DNA from: Molanna angustata
Taxonomy: Eukaryota > Arthropoda > Insecta > Trichoptera > Molannidae
Length of the DNA: 64,000 bases
Assembly: GCA_963576475.1 (NCBI GenBank)
Contig: OY754971.1
Span: 32,501-96,500, forward strand
Reading direction: 5' to 3'
In this document: piece after piece, positions 22,065 through 33,780 of the stretch
How the letters are laid out: every line of letters starts with the position of its first letter
How positions within the stretch are numbered: the first letter of the stretch is position 1
The notes under the pieces: generated by a model
What the model was told of the DNA's origin: nothing
What the model saw: only the letters and a program-made list of their open reading frames with translations
Databases searched by the model: none
Translations under genes and position numbers: made by a program

Positions 22065-23233
22065 ATGTCAAAATCACCAGCCGCCGCCACCCAATCACAA
22101 ACCCCAAGCACCTCTGAAGAGACACCCAGGGCTTGCAAAAGCCTTTTAAGACCAATTTTGGCATTCATCACCACCGCTCTCACAGCTCTTGATAGGAGTG
22201 GCAATATCCACAAACAAATCAAAAAGGAGATTAAGGATAGCCTCAACTCAATAATGGTATGCGCAGAGGAACTTGCCGAGCGGGTCCTTTCGAGTAAAGA
22301 AGACCTACATAAAGAGCGCCTTTCCAACACACAAAAACTGTTGGAACAAGAAATAAGGCACACAAATGCTTTCGCCTTAAAAGCGCACGATTGGCCCGCC
22401 CTGCCTACTCCAACACCACGATCATCACCACCTTCTCCCTCAACATCTCGCCAAGAAGCAAAAACCATTCCTCACGCCCAAACAATAGTGGTTACAGGCA
22501 AAAAACCGATGGCCTCTGAAGACATTCTCAAACAAATTAAGAAAGAGGTAAACCCTATTAAATCGGGACTGCGAGTGAGCAGAAATGGAAAAAGACCGGA
22601 AATCAGGTCGCTGTTCAGTGCGACACAGCTGAGCATATCGAAAAACTCCGTAAAATCTTAGCCAGCCAAGAAAATATAACCACAATCGAAAAACCCAAAT
22701 TGAGACCCAGAATAGTCCTTATCGGTGTCGAAGAGCACCTGACAGAGGAGGAGATACTCGAGGGACTGTGGAAACAGAATCCCTCGATCTCAAATAAATA
22801 CAAAGAGGGTCTCGATAAGGACACAAAAATTGTGTACATGGCAAGATTTAGGAGAAATAACTTGCTTAAAAAGGTGGTAATTTCAACATCTCCTCAGCTA
22901 TTCGATGAGCTTTTGAGAGCGGAATCTGTCAACATCGGGTTCCTTAAGGTGAAGGTCGACGAACATATTGGGTCCCTGACATGCAGGAAATGTCAGAGGT
23001 ACGGCCACTATGCAGCAAAGTGCAATGCACCGGAGGAAACGTGCAGACTGTGCTGCCAAAGTCACCCACCTAATGAATGCAAAGGTAAACAGTCGGAATG
23101 TGCACATTGCTTGGAGAGCAATAAAAAATACAAGGAAACACAACCGACTCGGCACAAAGACCAAACCAAAGAGTGCCCAATATACAGAAGGTATCTAAAA
23201 CGGTACAGGGACATGGTCGAATACCTTTGCTAA
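22065..23233 (+). pseudogene. TRAS-like ORF1 with one-base deletion (copy 4)
   Basis: Same protein as the copy 1 and 2 ORF1. The frame is lost at about 22584, where AGCAGAAATGG replaces AGCAGAATATGG, a one-base deletion. The first part stops at 22661. The correct frame, including all three zinc knuckles, is open again as 22700-23233. Substitutions such as TCG to ATG near 22254 also set it apart from copies 1 and 2. Confidence 0.88.
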
Positions 23234-23249
23234 GGGCCCCTCCATCAAA

Positions 23250-26200
23250 ATGGCTCAAGTCAATCTCCAGAGGTGCGAAGCGGCAACGTTGAGCTTCATT
23301 GATAAGTTTTCCGAGGAAGGCTATGATGTTGCTCTTCTACAAGAACCCTACACTGGGAATAAAGGAAAGGTCAACAAGAAGATCTTTGATGGACTGACCT
23401 TCCAGAAACCGCAAAAAGACCATGTGGTCAAGGCGGCAATTCTAGTGGCCAAAGGGACCGCGAATGACAGCATCATGTTACAGCAGTTTTCCGATCACGC
23501 GTGCGTGTTTGTGGAGATGACACTCGGCGGAATTAAGTTGGTCGTTGGATCTGTATACTGCGAACCAGGAGAAAGCGTTGAAAGGAACGTTTCCTGCGTC
23601 GATAAAATTATGAATTCGGACAAAAAGCATACCGTCCTTTTTGGTGCTGATGCAAATGCTAAAAGCATCTGGTGGGGCAGCGCGCGAACTGACAAAAGAG
23701 GAGAAGAAGTCATAGACTTCTTATCTCAACATCAACTCCACGTCTTAAACGAAGGCAATACACCAACGTTCGAAATTACGCGCAATAACATTGATATATC
23801 GAGCGTAATTGACGTTACAGTTTGTACGCAAAACCTACTCAGCAAAATCAGTCATTGGAAAGTTGACAGGGAAATAGCTCCACTCTCCGATCATAACGCA
23901 ATTACATTTGACATTGAGAGACAAACAACGCCTGGTTCGATAGAAGACTCCACGTTTTTGTATAAAACAGCCAAAGCTAACTGGACGAAGTTCCAAAAGA
24001 AACTAATAGCTCACGTGGAAAGTAAACAGATCAACGAGGAAAGAATTTCTGAAAACGACCAAACTGTGATACTGGAAAGACAGATTCAATCCATCACGGA
24101 TGGTATCCACGAATCCTGCAGAGCAGCGATACCACCCATCAGACCTCCTAAGCGAAAGAAGTGCCCGTGGTGGAACTCTGAGCTAGAGTCGTTAAAGAAG
24201 AAGGCCATAGCCTCTAAAAGAAGACTCAAAAACTCAGCCATCGCGAGGAGAACCCAAATTACGCTTCCAGAATACATTAGAGCCAAACAGGAGTTCAAAG
24301 AGGCCATCCAGGTCGCAAGAACCAAAAGTTGGAAAGAATACTGTCAAATCCAAGAAAACGAAACCGTCTGGAGCTGCGTCCAACGAATCTTGAAACCCTA
24401 CAGTCGCAAACCACCCGAGACTGTCAAAACTGCAAAAGGATTCACAAACACGGCGCGAGAATCTGCGGAAGCCTTCCTCGAGAAATTCTTTCCGGATGAT
24501 GACACGAACAACGAGACGACCGAGCAGACCAACATTCGAATTAACTCACGCTCCACGCCTTCCCTCGAAGACGAACAGCCCTTTACGCAGGAAGAGGTCA
24601 AAAAAATAATCGTGTCCATGAATCCATCCAAAGCCCCAGGAAGTGACCACTTCACCTCTGACATATGTCTACAAGCCTTCGAAGCGATCCCGAAAGAGTT
24701 GACAGCCATTTACAATGCTTGCCTCAGACTCGGATGTTTCCCGAGAGCGTGGAAAATGCCCGAATCAAAATCATCCCCAAACCGGGTAAAGATGACTACG
24801 AGGACATATCGTCATACCGTCCGATCGGATTGATATCCGTTCTTGGAAAGACACTCGAGAAACTGATCGCATCCCGTACACAATGGAGACTCATAAGTGA
24901 GGAAAGACTCAGCTTACGACAGTTTGGTTTCACGCCCCAAACGAGCACTGAAGACGCTCTCTACGACACGGTCAGAAGGATCAAGACCGCCCAAAGAAAA
25001 GGAAACGTAGTGCTAGCTATCTCCTTAGATATCCAAGGGGCGTTCGACAATGCGTGGTGGCCGTTCCTGCTCAGCCAGCTGGCCGATAAGAGCTGCCCCC
25101 GCAATACTTTCGCACTCATAAAGAACTACCTGAGTGATCGAACTGTCGAGACCGTCTACGCAGGCGTAAAAGTATGGAAAGAGAGCAACAAAGGTTGCAT
25201 TCAAGGATCGGCCTGCGGACCTATGTTCTGGAACATAATCCTAGACCAACTCCTTCAACTGCCTTTCCATCCCAACGTACACATCCAAGCCTTCGCGGAT
25301 GATGTCTTCCTCATTATTGAAGCAGCTGACACTCCAACTCTGGAAACGATCGCCAACGTAACTCTCGATACGGTCTCCCAATGGGGAACAAAAGTAAAGC
25401 TTTCATTTTCAGAGGCAAAAACAAAGGTGCTCTTCATGACTAAGAGGAGAGTGAGAGAACCAAAGATTATTATGAATGGCCAGCCACTCCCCCTCTCTGA
25501 AGACGCCAAAGTACTAGGGGTCACTATTGATCACAAGTTAAACTGGAGCAAACACGTGGACACGATTTGTAAAAAAGCTACTGGCATCACTAATAAATTA
25601 ACGACCATGGCAAAAGCGACATGGGGACTGCCCCCTGAAGCTATTAAAACCATATACCATGGAATAACAGAGCCAGTAGTGACCTATGCGTCCAGCGTCT
25701 GGGCGGACGCTGCGAAAAGGCAAAACATCCGCAAGAAGCTCAACATCGTCCAACGGGCGGTCGCACTGAGAATATGCAAGGCATACAGAACAACGTCGCT
25801 CACGTCCGTCCAAGCAATAGCAGGAGTCATGCCACTGGACTTGAAGGTGGAAGAGCTGTCACTAATATACGACACCAAAATAAAAGGTACCATCCAAGAG
25901 CTACTCCCTTCGGACGTAAGGCTCCAGAACAAGGTAAAGATTAAAGAACTCCCGCACCCAACCGAACAAATAGGGGTGAAAACCGAATACCTCGGCAATA
26001 TCGAGCAGTCTTCGACAACTGACGCCGATACCCTATACATCTATACAGATGGTAGCAAAACGGAAGGGAAAGTTGGAGCAGCTTTTGTTACCTTTGACCA
26101 TGATAATAAAGAGATAGCCACCAAAAAGCTTCCCATGGCAGACCATTGCACCGTCTTTCAGGCCGAGCTCGTAGCCATCAGAGAATCGCTAGAATGGCTA

Positions 26201-27359
26201 ACGAAACAAAGACAAAAGCACTCGCAGGTTAAACTTTTATCGGATTGCAAAAGTGCAATAAAAGCGCTCGAAAACGGAGCCCCGACTAACCGGCTTGTCT
26301 TTTCCATACAAAACACCTGCAAAAGCTTGAAAGAAAACGGCACAACGTGCACATTTGCTTGGATTAAAGGACACTCTGGAATACCGGGCAACGAACGAGC
26401 TGACCAACTTGCAAAAGATGCAGCAACAAAAACAAAGACTGTTAAAATATATGATAAATTTCCGCTGAGTCACGCAAAAAGGCTTATAAGACAACACCTC
26501 CTGAGCAAATGGGAACAGAGATATGCTGAATCGCAAACTGGCAAAGTCACTAAGACATTCTTTAACAACTTACAACAAGCACATGCATTCAGGAAATACA
26601 ACAAAATCACATATCATCTTACACAGATGCTCACAGGGCACGGAGCGAACAAATCATACCTCCATCTGATGCCGATACCCTATACATCTATACAGATGGT
26701 AGCAAAACGGAAGGGAAAGTCGGAGCAGCTTTTGTCACCTTCGATCATGAAAATATAGAGATAGCCACCAAAAAGCTTCCCATGGCAGACCATTGCACCG
26801 TCTTTCAGGCCGAGCTCGTAGCTATCAGAGAGTCGCTAGAATGGTTAACGAAACAAAGACAAAAGCACTCGCAGGTTAAACTTTTATCGGATTGCAAAAG
26901 TTCAATAAAAGCGAATCGAAAACGGAGCCCCGACTAACCGGCTTGTTTTTTCCATACAAAACACCTGCAAAAGCTTGAAAGAAAACGGCACAACGTGCAC
27001 ATTTGCTTGGATTAAAGGACACTGAATCGCAAACTGGCAAAGTCACTAAAACATTCTTTAACAACTTACAACAAGCACATACATTCAGAAAATACAACAA
27101 AATCACATATCATCTTACACAGATGCTCACAGGGCACGGAGCGAACAAATCATACCTCCATCGCTTCAAAAAAGTAGATGATGCCCTATGCCAAAGGGAT
27201 GACACCAGCGAACAGTCCATAGACCATATAATCGAAAATTGTCCGATATTCCAGAGAGAGCGATGGAGCATCCAAATGCTTCTTCAAAGCAAAAACATAG
27301 ACTTCCAAAATAGAACAGAAGCAATAAACAATCCACAATACATAGAATTTTTGGTATAA
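23250..27359 (+). pseudogene. TRAS-like ORF2, frameshifted with internal duplication and deletion (copy 4)
   Basis: The endonuclease and N-terminal RT are open to 24833. A one-base deletion near 24757 (GGAAAATGCCC for GGAAAATTGCCC) shifts the frame, and the rest of RT and RNase H is open to 26758. At 26665 the sequence returns to the RNase H region (TGATGCCGATACCC...) and repeats about 355 bp of it with scattered differences. At about 27022 it jumps from GGATTAAAGGACAC to TGAATCGCAAACTGG, losing part of the RNase H C terminus. The C-terminal zinc region follows at 27100-27359 with CQR in place of CQC, so one zinc ligand is lost, and the frame ends early. Confidence 0.85.
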
Positions 27360-27739
27360 GTGGCACATAAAGTGGCCAAATTAAACAAATGATATCAGAG
27401 AACACTTACTCCTTTACAACAATTTATTTCCTATTCAATTATCTTTTAATATATTTTTTTTTATAATCAATTTACTTTCCAGAAGGCAGCCAAATTAAAT
27501 AAATCAAATAAAACATACTCTTTTATTTCATACCTACAACAATTTGAATTCCCAAACACAGCACATGTCAAAAAAAAAAATACACCACACTTTCGACACA
27601 AAAAAAAACAACACCAGCACATAAACTCACAAATATTCACAAACTAAATCACGCAATACACAATAAACATACCCACACACTACACACAAAAATGCCGGAT
27701 GTCAGTACCATAACATTACGGAAGACCTAGAAAGGTCAG

Positions 27740-27794
27740 CTTTTCCGACAAGGTTTTCTGTGGATCCCTTGTCAGTAACGCAAATGCGGAGAAG
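27740..27794 (+). promoter_or_regulatory. Predicted 55-nt two-stem RNA structure, type A copy 4
   Basis: Same fold as copies 1 and 2. The outer 5' arm is CTTTTCC here, which still pairs with GGAGAAG through one U-G wobble. The loop carries GGATC for GGTTC. Confidence 0.7.
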
Positions 27795-27956
27795 GTCCCA
27801 AATAAGGCCGCAGCCGTCATCCCTCCCATCCCAACACAAACACAATAACAATACAAACAACTACTAAGACTCTCAACAAAATTAAATATGAACACAACCT
27901 TGTATTGTTATAAGCAAGGGAGACAAAAAACAAACTAACAATCCAAAAAAAAAAAA

Positions 27957-27984
27957 CCTAACCTAACCAAACCTAACCTAACCT
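27957..27984. repeat. Degenerate telomeric repeat remnant after copy 4
   Basis: Five to six units, one changed to CCAAACC, lie between the poly(A) of copy 4 and the 5' end of the decayed element that follows. Confidence 0.88.
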
Positions 27985-28419
27985 TCCCACGTTTATAAGA
28001 AAGTGAAAAATTTTCGGAAAATTCGGAAAACTTTCGAGGCTCGTACTTTGTCGGAAAATCTCGGAAAAATCCGGGAAATTCCACCATCCATTTTTTTCCG
28101 ATTTTCCACCTGACTTATTTTTGAGGTTTTGTTCTTATAAATTCGTTGAAATCACCAAACTTGTATTTTTTTGGGGTTTTGTTTCTAACATTCGTTAAAA
28201 TCCTCGCACACTTAGTATTGAGGTTTTGTGTTGACCACTCGTTTAAATTCAAAGACTAGATAATTATTCTTTTGGCCATTTCTTTATTGTTTTTAATCAT
28301 TTTATACATCTTATTTTCATATATTTTACTTACTTGTCATCTTTAGTCATAGGCTATTCATGCCTTAACCTTATTTGTCAAATTGCTATTCTAACTTCTT
28401 ATTTATCTACCAACTTTCT

Positions 28420-28700
28420 CTTACTCCTTTATTGTTATCTTCTTGTTTAATTTTATTTTATATGTATATCTTTATCATCGCTTTTCTAGACTAGTTTTTC
28501 ATTTATATTTTGCAGAATCATTGATTCATTTTAATTTTTATTATTATCTATTTTTACTTCTATTTTGTGTACTTTCTCTTTTCCTTTATTGTTATCTTCT
28601 TGTCTTATTTCATTTTATATGTATATCTTACTCATCGCTTTTCTAGCCTAGTTTTTATTTATTTTGTGCAGGATCATTGATTCATTTTAATTTATTATCA
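28420..28700 (+). repeat. Diverged tandem duplication in the type C leader
   Basis: CTCCTTTATTGTTATCTTCTTG and the following text (TTTTATATGTATATCTT, ATCGCTTTTCTAG, ATCATTGATTCATTTTAATT) occur twice, about 150 bp apart. No coding potential is supported. Confidence 0.75.
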
Positions 28701-29083
28701 CTTTTGTTTATCATACATGCTATTTAATCTTACTTGTATAATCCTCTACTAATGTTCATTTCCTTAGGTTTCCATACGATTAATTGCTTAATTTACTTGT
28801 TTCATTAATAAGCTATTACTTTATTCACACATCATCACTCATAATCATTATTGCACCACACTTTTAGGGAATATAATCAGTATAATCATCTGGTTCATAA
28901 TCACTTTCATCATCATCATCATCACTCAATAGTGGTTGACTGGGGAGCGCGCGATTGCACAAACATTCAAAATTATCGCATCACAATAACCTCATCTTCT
29001 CTCGTAGTAACTAACTGGGAATTTTTAACAATCACGAATTGTTTATACTAACAGCATCATCATCATTATCGTAAAATTATCAT

Positions 29084-29381
29084 GAGCTACTTACATCGCT
29101 TTAAATTATCCGGTATCGACAGCTGCCCATGTGACGATGAGACTCCTCAAAATGTCCCCCACTTGTTGATGCATTGTCCCTTTTTCAGCGTCGAGAGACT
29201 GCGGATGGAGGCGCGATGCAGAAGCCTGGGAGAGGACTTCCAAAATATAAAATCCGTGATAAGCCATAAATTCTTGTCACAAGAGGTGGTATCTTACATG
29301 GTTAGAATACTCGCTACTTCCACCACCACCCGCTCCGCATATGGGGACTGTCAACGGCCCCTTCGCAGAACGCTAGAATGA
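29084..29381 (+). pseudogene. ORF2 C-terminal fragment of a TRAS-like element (type C)
   Basis: The fragment reads SYLHRFKLSG, then CPCDDETPQNVPHLLMHC, the C-terminal zinc motif that follows the RNase H domain in the TRAS-like ORF2 proteins. CPCDDETPQ is shared exactly with type B, and SYLHRF with type A. The rest of ORF2 is missing upstream. The preceding DNA (28850-29083) is low-complexity CAT/ATC-rich. The open frame ends at 29381 in sequence that does not resemble the other families. Confidence 0.8.
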
Positions 29382-29574
29382 ATGACAAAAAAAAGCAATG
29401 CATGGCACGAAGAGTAGCTCATGGAGCCCTCTAGATTAGCAATCTCGGCACCATGGTGCAAAAAGAACAATCAACAAGTGCGAATTGAGATTCACACTTG
29501 CGGACTGTCGGCGACTTCAGATCCATATATATAGGGCATCAGAGAAGTGACCAAGATCTCTGGAAACAGAAAAT

Positions 29575-29912
29575 TCAGTGAGAATCTTCGGATAATAAGG
29601 CACCGTATCTATGGCAAAATCGTTTGAAGGCTTTGTAATTGTTCTTCGAGATCACTAAGTCCGCATGTCCAATGGGACCTTGAAGAGGCCCACGGACAGC
29701 AACGAGGAGCTCCGATCTGTAAGAGGACACAATTGGGTGGGAACACTCCCAAAGGATGTGATCCGAAGTTTGGTCCGGACATTGACAAAACTGACATGAG
29801 GAAGAGGGAGCAATGTTGAAGCGATGGAGATAGCTTTTAAAGTTACCGTGTCCTGTGAGAAATTGAGAAGTCCAAAAGTCTGGAACAACCCAAGGAGATT
29901 GAAAAAGTCTGG
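29575..29912 (-). pseudogene. Reversed non-LTR retrotransposon ORF2 C-terminal fragment
   Basis: Read on the minus strand, this gives SPWVVPDFWTSQFLTGHG, then SYLHRF, then CQFCQCPDQTSDHILWEC, and stops at 29575. LTGHG, YLHRF and the C-x2-C...H-x4-C motif are the hallmark of the post-RNase H region of R1/I-type elements. It lies opposite to all TRAS-like copies around it and was probably inserted into the old type C 3' UTR. The downstream minus-strand sequence (29574 to about 29390) looks like its 3' UTR and contains a hairpin near 29473-29503 (CAAGTG...CACTTG). No clear poly(A) is visible. Confidence 0.72.
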
Positions 29913-30027
29913 AACAACATGGTTAGAATAGTGAAGGCAATATATAAAATAAATCAAAGTAGGACACAAAATGCCGAACACTCTTCAAGTGAAACGGTAG
30001 GTCTATTGACGCATGCCAATGCTAATT

Positions 30028-32247
30028 CCTAAACGTTCCTAAACGTGTTTTTAAAAATAATCAAAACTATCCACCATGGTATACCGCTCCACTTATTAAA
30101 ATAATTACTGAAAAACGTAAATTTCATAGTAATTGGAAAAAATATAGTAATTCCCTCGACTATGCTGCTTTTTCCACACTACGGTCAAGACAAAAACTTG
30201 TTGAAAGAAAATGCTATAAAGACTATATAATTAATGCCGAAAATAATATCAATGTTAATCCTAAGAAAATATTCTCGTTTATAAATTCTAAACGTTTAAC
30301 AAACTCAATTCCATATGAAATGCATTATAATAATAGTAAAATTACTGGTGGGGAACAAATATGTAACTCTTTCAACAATCACTTTCATTCTATCTTTGTA
30401 CCGAATACGCAGTCAAATTCACAACACCAAAATGAACCAAAGAACTCTTTGATATATCATCGATTGAGGTAACGGAAAGCATAGTCCTAAAATATTTATT
30501 ATCTTTAGATATAAATAAGTCACAAGGCTCTGATGGTGTCCACCCTTTATTTATTCTAAATTGTGCTAAACAGCTATCGATACCACTGTCAAAACTTTTC
30601 AATCTCTCTATTACTGAAGGCACTTTCCCTCTTATATGGAAAAAAGCAATTATTGCTCCCATAAAAAGTGACAAAACGGCCATCGAAAATTATCGACCAA
30701 TATCAAAATTACCGGTGTTAAGTAAAATTTTAGAAAAAAATGTTTGTGACCAGGTAACTGCCGTAGCGCGTCCATATATAACCCAAAATCAACACGGTTT
30801 TGTAAGTAAGAGATCCACTGAGACTAATTTATGCGAATTTAATGATTTTATATCACACGCAATGCATGAAGGCTTTCAGACAGATACCATCTACACGGAC
30901 TTCTCTAAAGCATTTGACAAGATTAGTCACAGTATTCTTTTGATAAAACTTGGTGAGATGGGTGTATGTGGTAACCTATTGCGTTGGATCAAATCTTATG
31001 TTTAAAATCGATCACAAGCTGTTGCATTGAGGGGCTACTCATCTATATTCAAGACTATACCATCGGGGGTTCCTCAAGGATCCCATTTAGGACCTCTATT
31101 ATTTATACTCTACATAAATGACATAAATCTTACGGTACAGAGTTCCTCTATTCTTATTTTTAATGATGATGCCAAAATTTACACAAAAATTTGTTCGACG
31201 AAGGATTGCGAATTACTACAGAATGATGTCACGAGACTATGTCAATACTGTTTAGAAAATCAATTATATCTTAACGCTAGCAAATGTTCAGTAATAACTT
31301 ATACTAGGAAAACGAAGCCTATTATATTTAATTATAAAACCCAAGGTAGTGATATTCGTCGAACGAGTTTAGTGAAGGATCTGGGAATTTTGATGGACTT
31401 CAAACTGATTTTCCAAGATCATGTTGAATATATTGTTGGTAAGGCACTTAAACTCTTGGATTTCTTGATTAGGATATGTAAGCCATTTCACTCGATTGAA
31501 ACGCTTAGAACAGTTTATTTATCTTATATTAGAAGTCGAGTTGAGTACGCGAGCACAGTGTGGAATCCTCAATATAATGTATACCTATGTCGATCAAATA
31601 GAGCGTGTTCAAAAGAAGTTTGTGAAACACCTCGACTACAGATCACACACTTACTCCCCGGACTACTCATCTCGCTGTGTTAAGTATTCTCTACCCACCT
31701 TACAGAAGAGACGCACAATAAGAGACATGATGTTTTTATACAATATATTGAATAATCGCGTCGATACTCCTAAATTATTAGAAAAAATTAATCTCAGAGT
31801 TCCTGCACGTTTGACAAGGAGTGACCGTTTATTCAGTATGCCTGTTGTACGAACAAACTACGCAGGGAATGCATTTATCTACAGATCATGTAATCTGTTT
31901 GATTCAAAGTTCGCGGATTTTGACATGTTTGGCCCACCGGCCATTTTTAGGAAGATGTTGAAGCATTCGTAACGGTGATTTTCCTTTCTAAATTTTTCTC
32001 ATTTCTATTCATAGTCCTGTCCTTATTTCCTGATCTAATAAATTAATTTTGACTGATCTTATTTTAATTGTTTTTTTTTATCTTTCTTTGTCTTTTTTGT
32101 TTTTGTTTTTGTTTTTCTTTCGTAAGATCGTAATTTAGTAATTGGTGTTACTATTTTGGTTTTTATGTTTAGTAATTAAATTTGAATTTATATGTATATT
32201 TAAAAAAACTGTCTGTAACCTTAAATAAATAAAATAAAATAAAAATA
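30028..32247 (+). mobile_element. Jockey/CR1-like non-LTR element, 5'-truncated copy 1
   Basis: It starts inside ORF2, between endonuclease and RT (around PPWYTAPLIKI), and runs through RT (ENYRPISKLPVLSKILE, YTDFSKAFDKISH, SGVPQGSHLGPLLFILY) to a C-terminal domain ending near 31972. There are frameshifts at about 30450 and about 31590, and a stop at 31003. The RT active site reads FNDD instead of F/YADD. The 3' UTR ends in an (AAATA)n-type tail at 32221-32247. No ORF1 or endonuclease remains, so it is a dead 5'-truncated insertion in the type C 3' UTR. Confidence 0.82.
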
Positions 32248-32253
32248 GTCCGT

Positions 32254-32308
32254 CTTCTCCTGATGGGTTTTCTGTGGTTACCCCATCATAAAAGCAAATG
32301 CGGAGAAG
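32254..32308 (+). promoter_or_regulatory. Predicted 55-nt two-stem RNA structure, type C
   Basis: The outer stem CTTCTCC (32254-32260) pairs with GGAGAAG (32302-32308). The inner stem TGATGGG (32261-32267) pairs with CCCATCA (32282-32288). The loop TTTTCTGTGGTT and the spacer GCAAATGC are as in type A. Five of seven inner pairs are changed, all with pairing kept. Confidence 0.78.
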
Positions 32309-32339
32309 TTCCCCAGCAAGGCCACAGTCGAATATCCTT

Positions 32340-33702
32340 CCATGGTGACCTATTTAGGTGGCTTAAATCATACATTGATAATAGACACCAAATAACCTTG
32401 GTTAACGGACATTCTTCTAAATGTATTAGCGTGACATCTGGAGTCCCCCAGGGATCTCATTTAGGTCCCCTTTTCTTTAATATTTATATAAATGACATCG
32501 GAAAATACTTTTGCAGTAGTCAAGTATTATTATTTACCGATGACATGAAAATTTTCAAAACAATCTCAAATTGCTCTGATTGTGCCGATCTACAGAAGGA
32601 TTTGGAACGTTTATCCATTTATTGCAATGAAAATTATCTTTCCTTAAATATATCCAAGTGTTTTTCTATATCTTCACTAGGAAGATAAAAGTTGTAAAAT
32701 ATAATTATAATCTGAACAATGTAGTTTTACCGACGAGAACAGACTGCAAAGATCTTGGCGTACACCTTGATTCAAAACTTCTCTTCGACAAACATATTGA
32801 AATTATAGTAAACAAATCTTATAAAATGTCAGGCTTTATATTTAGAATCAGTAAATACTTTAAAAACCCCAATACATTAAAACAATTATTTTGCTCTCTT
32901 GTCAGAGGTCAACTTGAGTACGCATCAACTATATGGAATCCCCAGTACAAGGTTTACATTCAATCGTTGGATCAAATTCAGAATAAATTCATTAAATATT
33001 CAAACTACCGTTGTAACAATACTTACCAACCTACTATACTAACTTCTTTGACCACGCGACGCACAATTTCAGACCTTATGTTCCTTCACAGTATACTAAA
33101 TGGAAACATAGAATGCCATGAAATTCTTACCAATATCAAATTTAATACATCTACTCGCCGGACAAGACATACGTCACTTTTCTTCTCCAATATCTGTAAA
33201 ACAAATGCTTCCAAAAACGCTCCGATTAACAGAATGATAAACTTATTTAACTCTTATGAAAAAAATGCCGACTTAGACATATTTTTTGATTCACATATAA
33301 CATTCAAAAATAAACTTATATCTAACATTATAACAATTAGGTACTGATTAATTTTATTTTTCCCAACCACCCTCAGCAATATATTTTCTTTTTCTTCTCA
33401 ACTCATAAATCTGTCAATATATGTTCGTCTACATACACATGCACACCCTCTCTCTCACACACACATACACACCCACACACTCACACTCTTTATAGATATC
33501 TCTTTCACAAACACACATGTATATATTACTCTTCCCTCATGCGCGCACCCACACTAATTCACACTTTTTTGTTGTGTTATTTTGATATTAGGTAAAGTAC
33601 GTAAGAGGTACATGTTATTTTAGTATTATTATTTATTTAATTTTAATAATTGTATGCATGTACTGTGTGCTGTCCTTTGTAAAATAAAATAAAATAAAAA
33701 TG
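32340..33702 (+). mobile_element. Jockey/CR1-like non-LTR element, 5'-truncated copy 2
   Basis: Same family as the preceding element, truncated further 5' so that it begins in RT (GDLFRWLKSYIDNRHQ). The active-site region reads LLFTDDMKIF. A frameshift near 32680 splits the frame (32263-32688 and 32658-33347). The tail is (AAATA)n at about 33680-33702. TCCTT at 32335-32339 and again at 33703-33707 is a candidate target-site duplication. Read across the insertion, the flanks rejoin the type C 3' UTR. The 3' UTR holds a (CA)-rich microsatellite at about 33435-33560. Confidence 0.8.
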
Positions 33703-33759
33703 TCCTTACACAACAAAGATAGTTAGATAGTCATTAAATCCTTTTGATGTATATATAAA

Positions 33760-33780
33760 CCTTGTATATAATAAGCAAGG
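33760..33780 (+). promoter_or_regulatory. Predicted 3'-terminal hairpin, type C
   Basis: CCTTG and CAAGG arms enclose TATATAATAAG, about 20 nt before the A-rich end, exactly as in types A and B. Confidence 0.7.

Larger units (their letters stand above)
21104..27956 (+). mobile_element. TRAS-like telomeric non-LTR retrotransposon, type A copy 4 (rearranged)
   Basis: A third type A element with a longer leader (an additional segment at about 21680-21960 partly repeats the ACATATTATATATTTTCATTAC blocks) and a 19-T tract. ORF1 and ORF2 each have a one-base deletion. After about 26605 the element switches to a variant sequence, jumps back into the RNase H region, then shows an internal deletion near 27022. 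The 3' UTR also differs slightly from copies 1 and 2. It ends in poly(A) against imperfect telomeric repeats. Confidence 0.88.
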
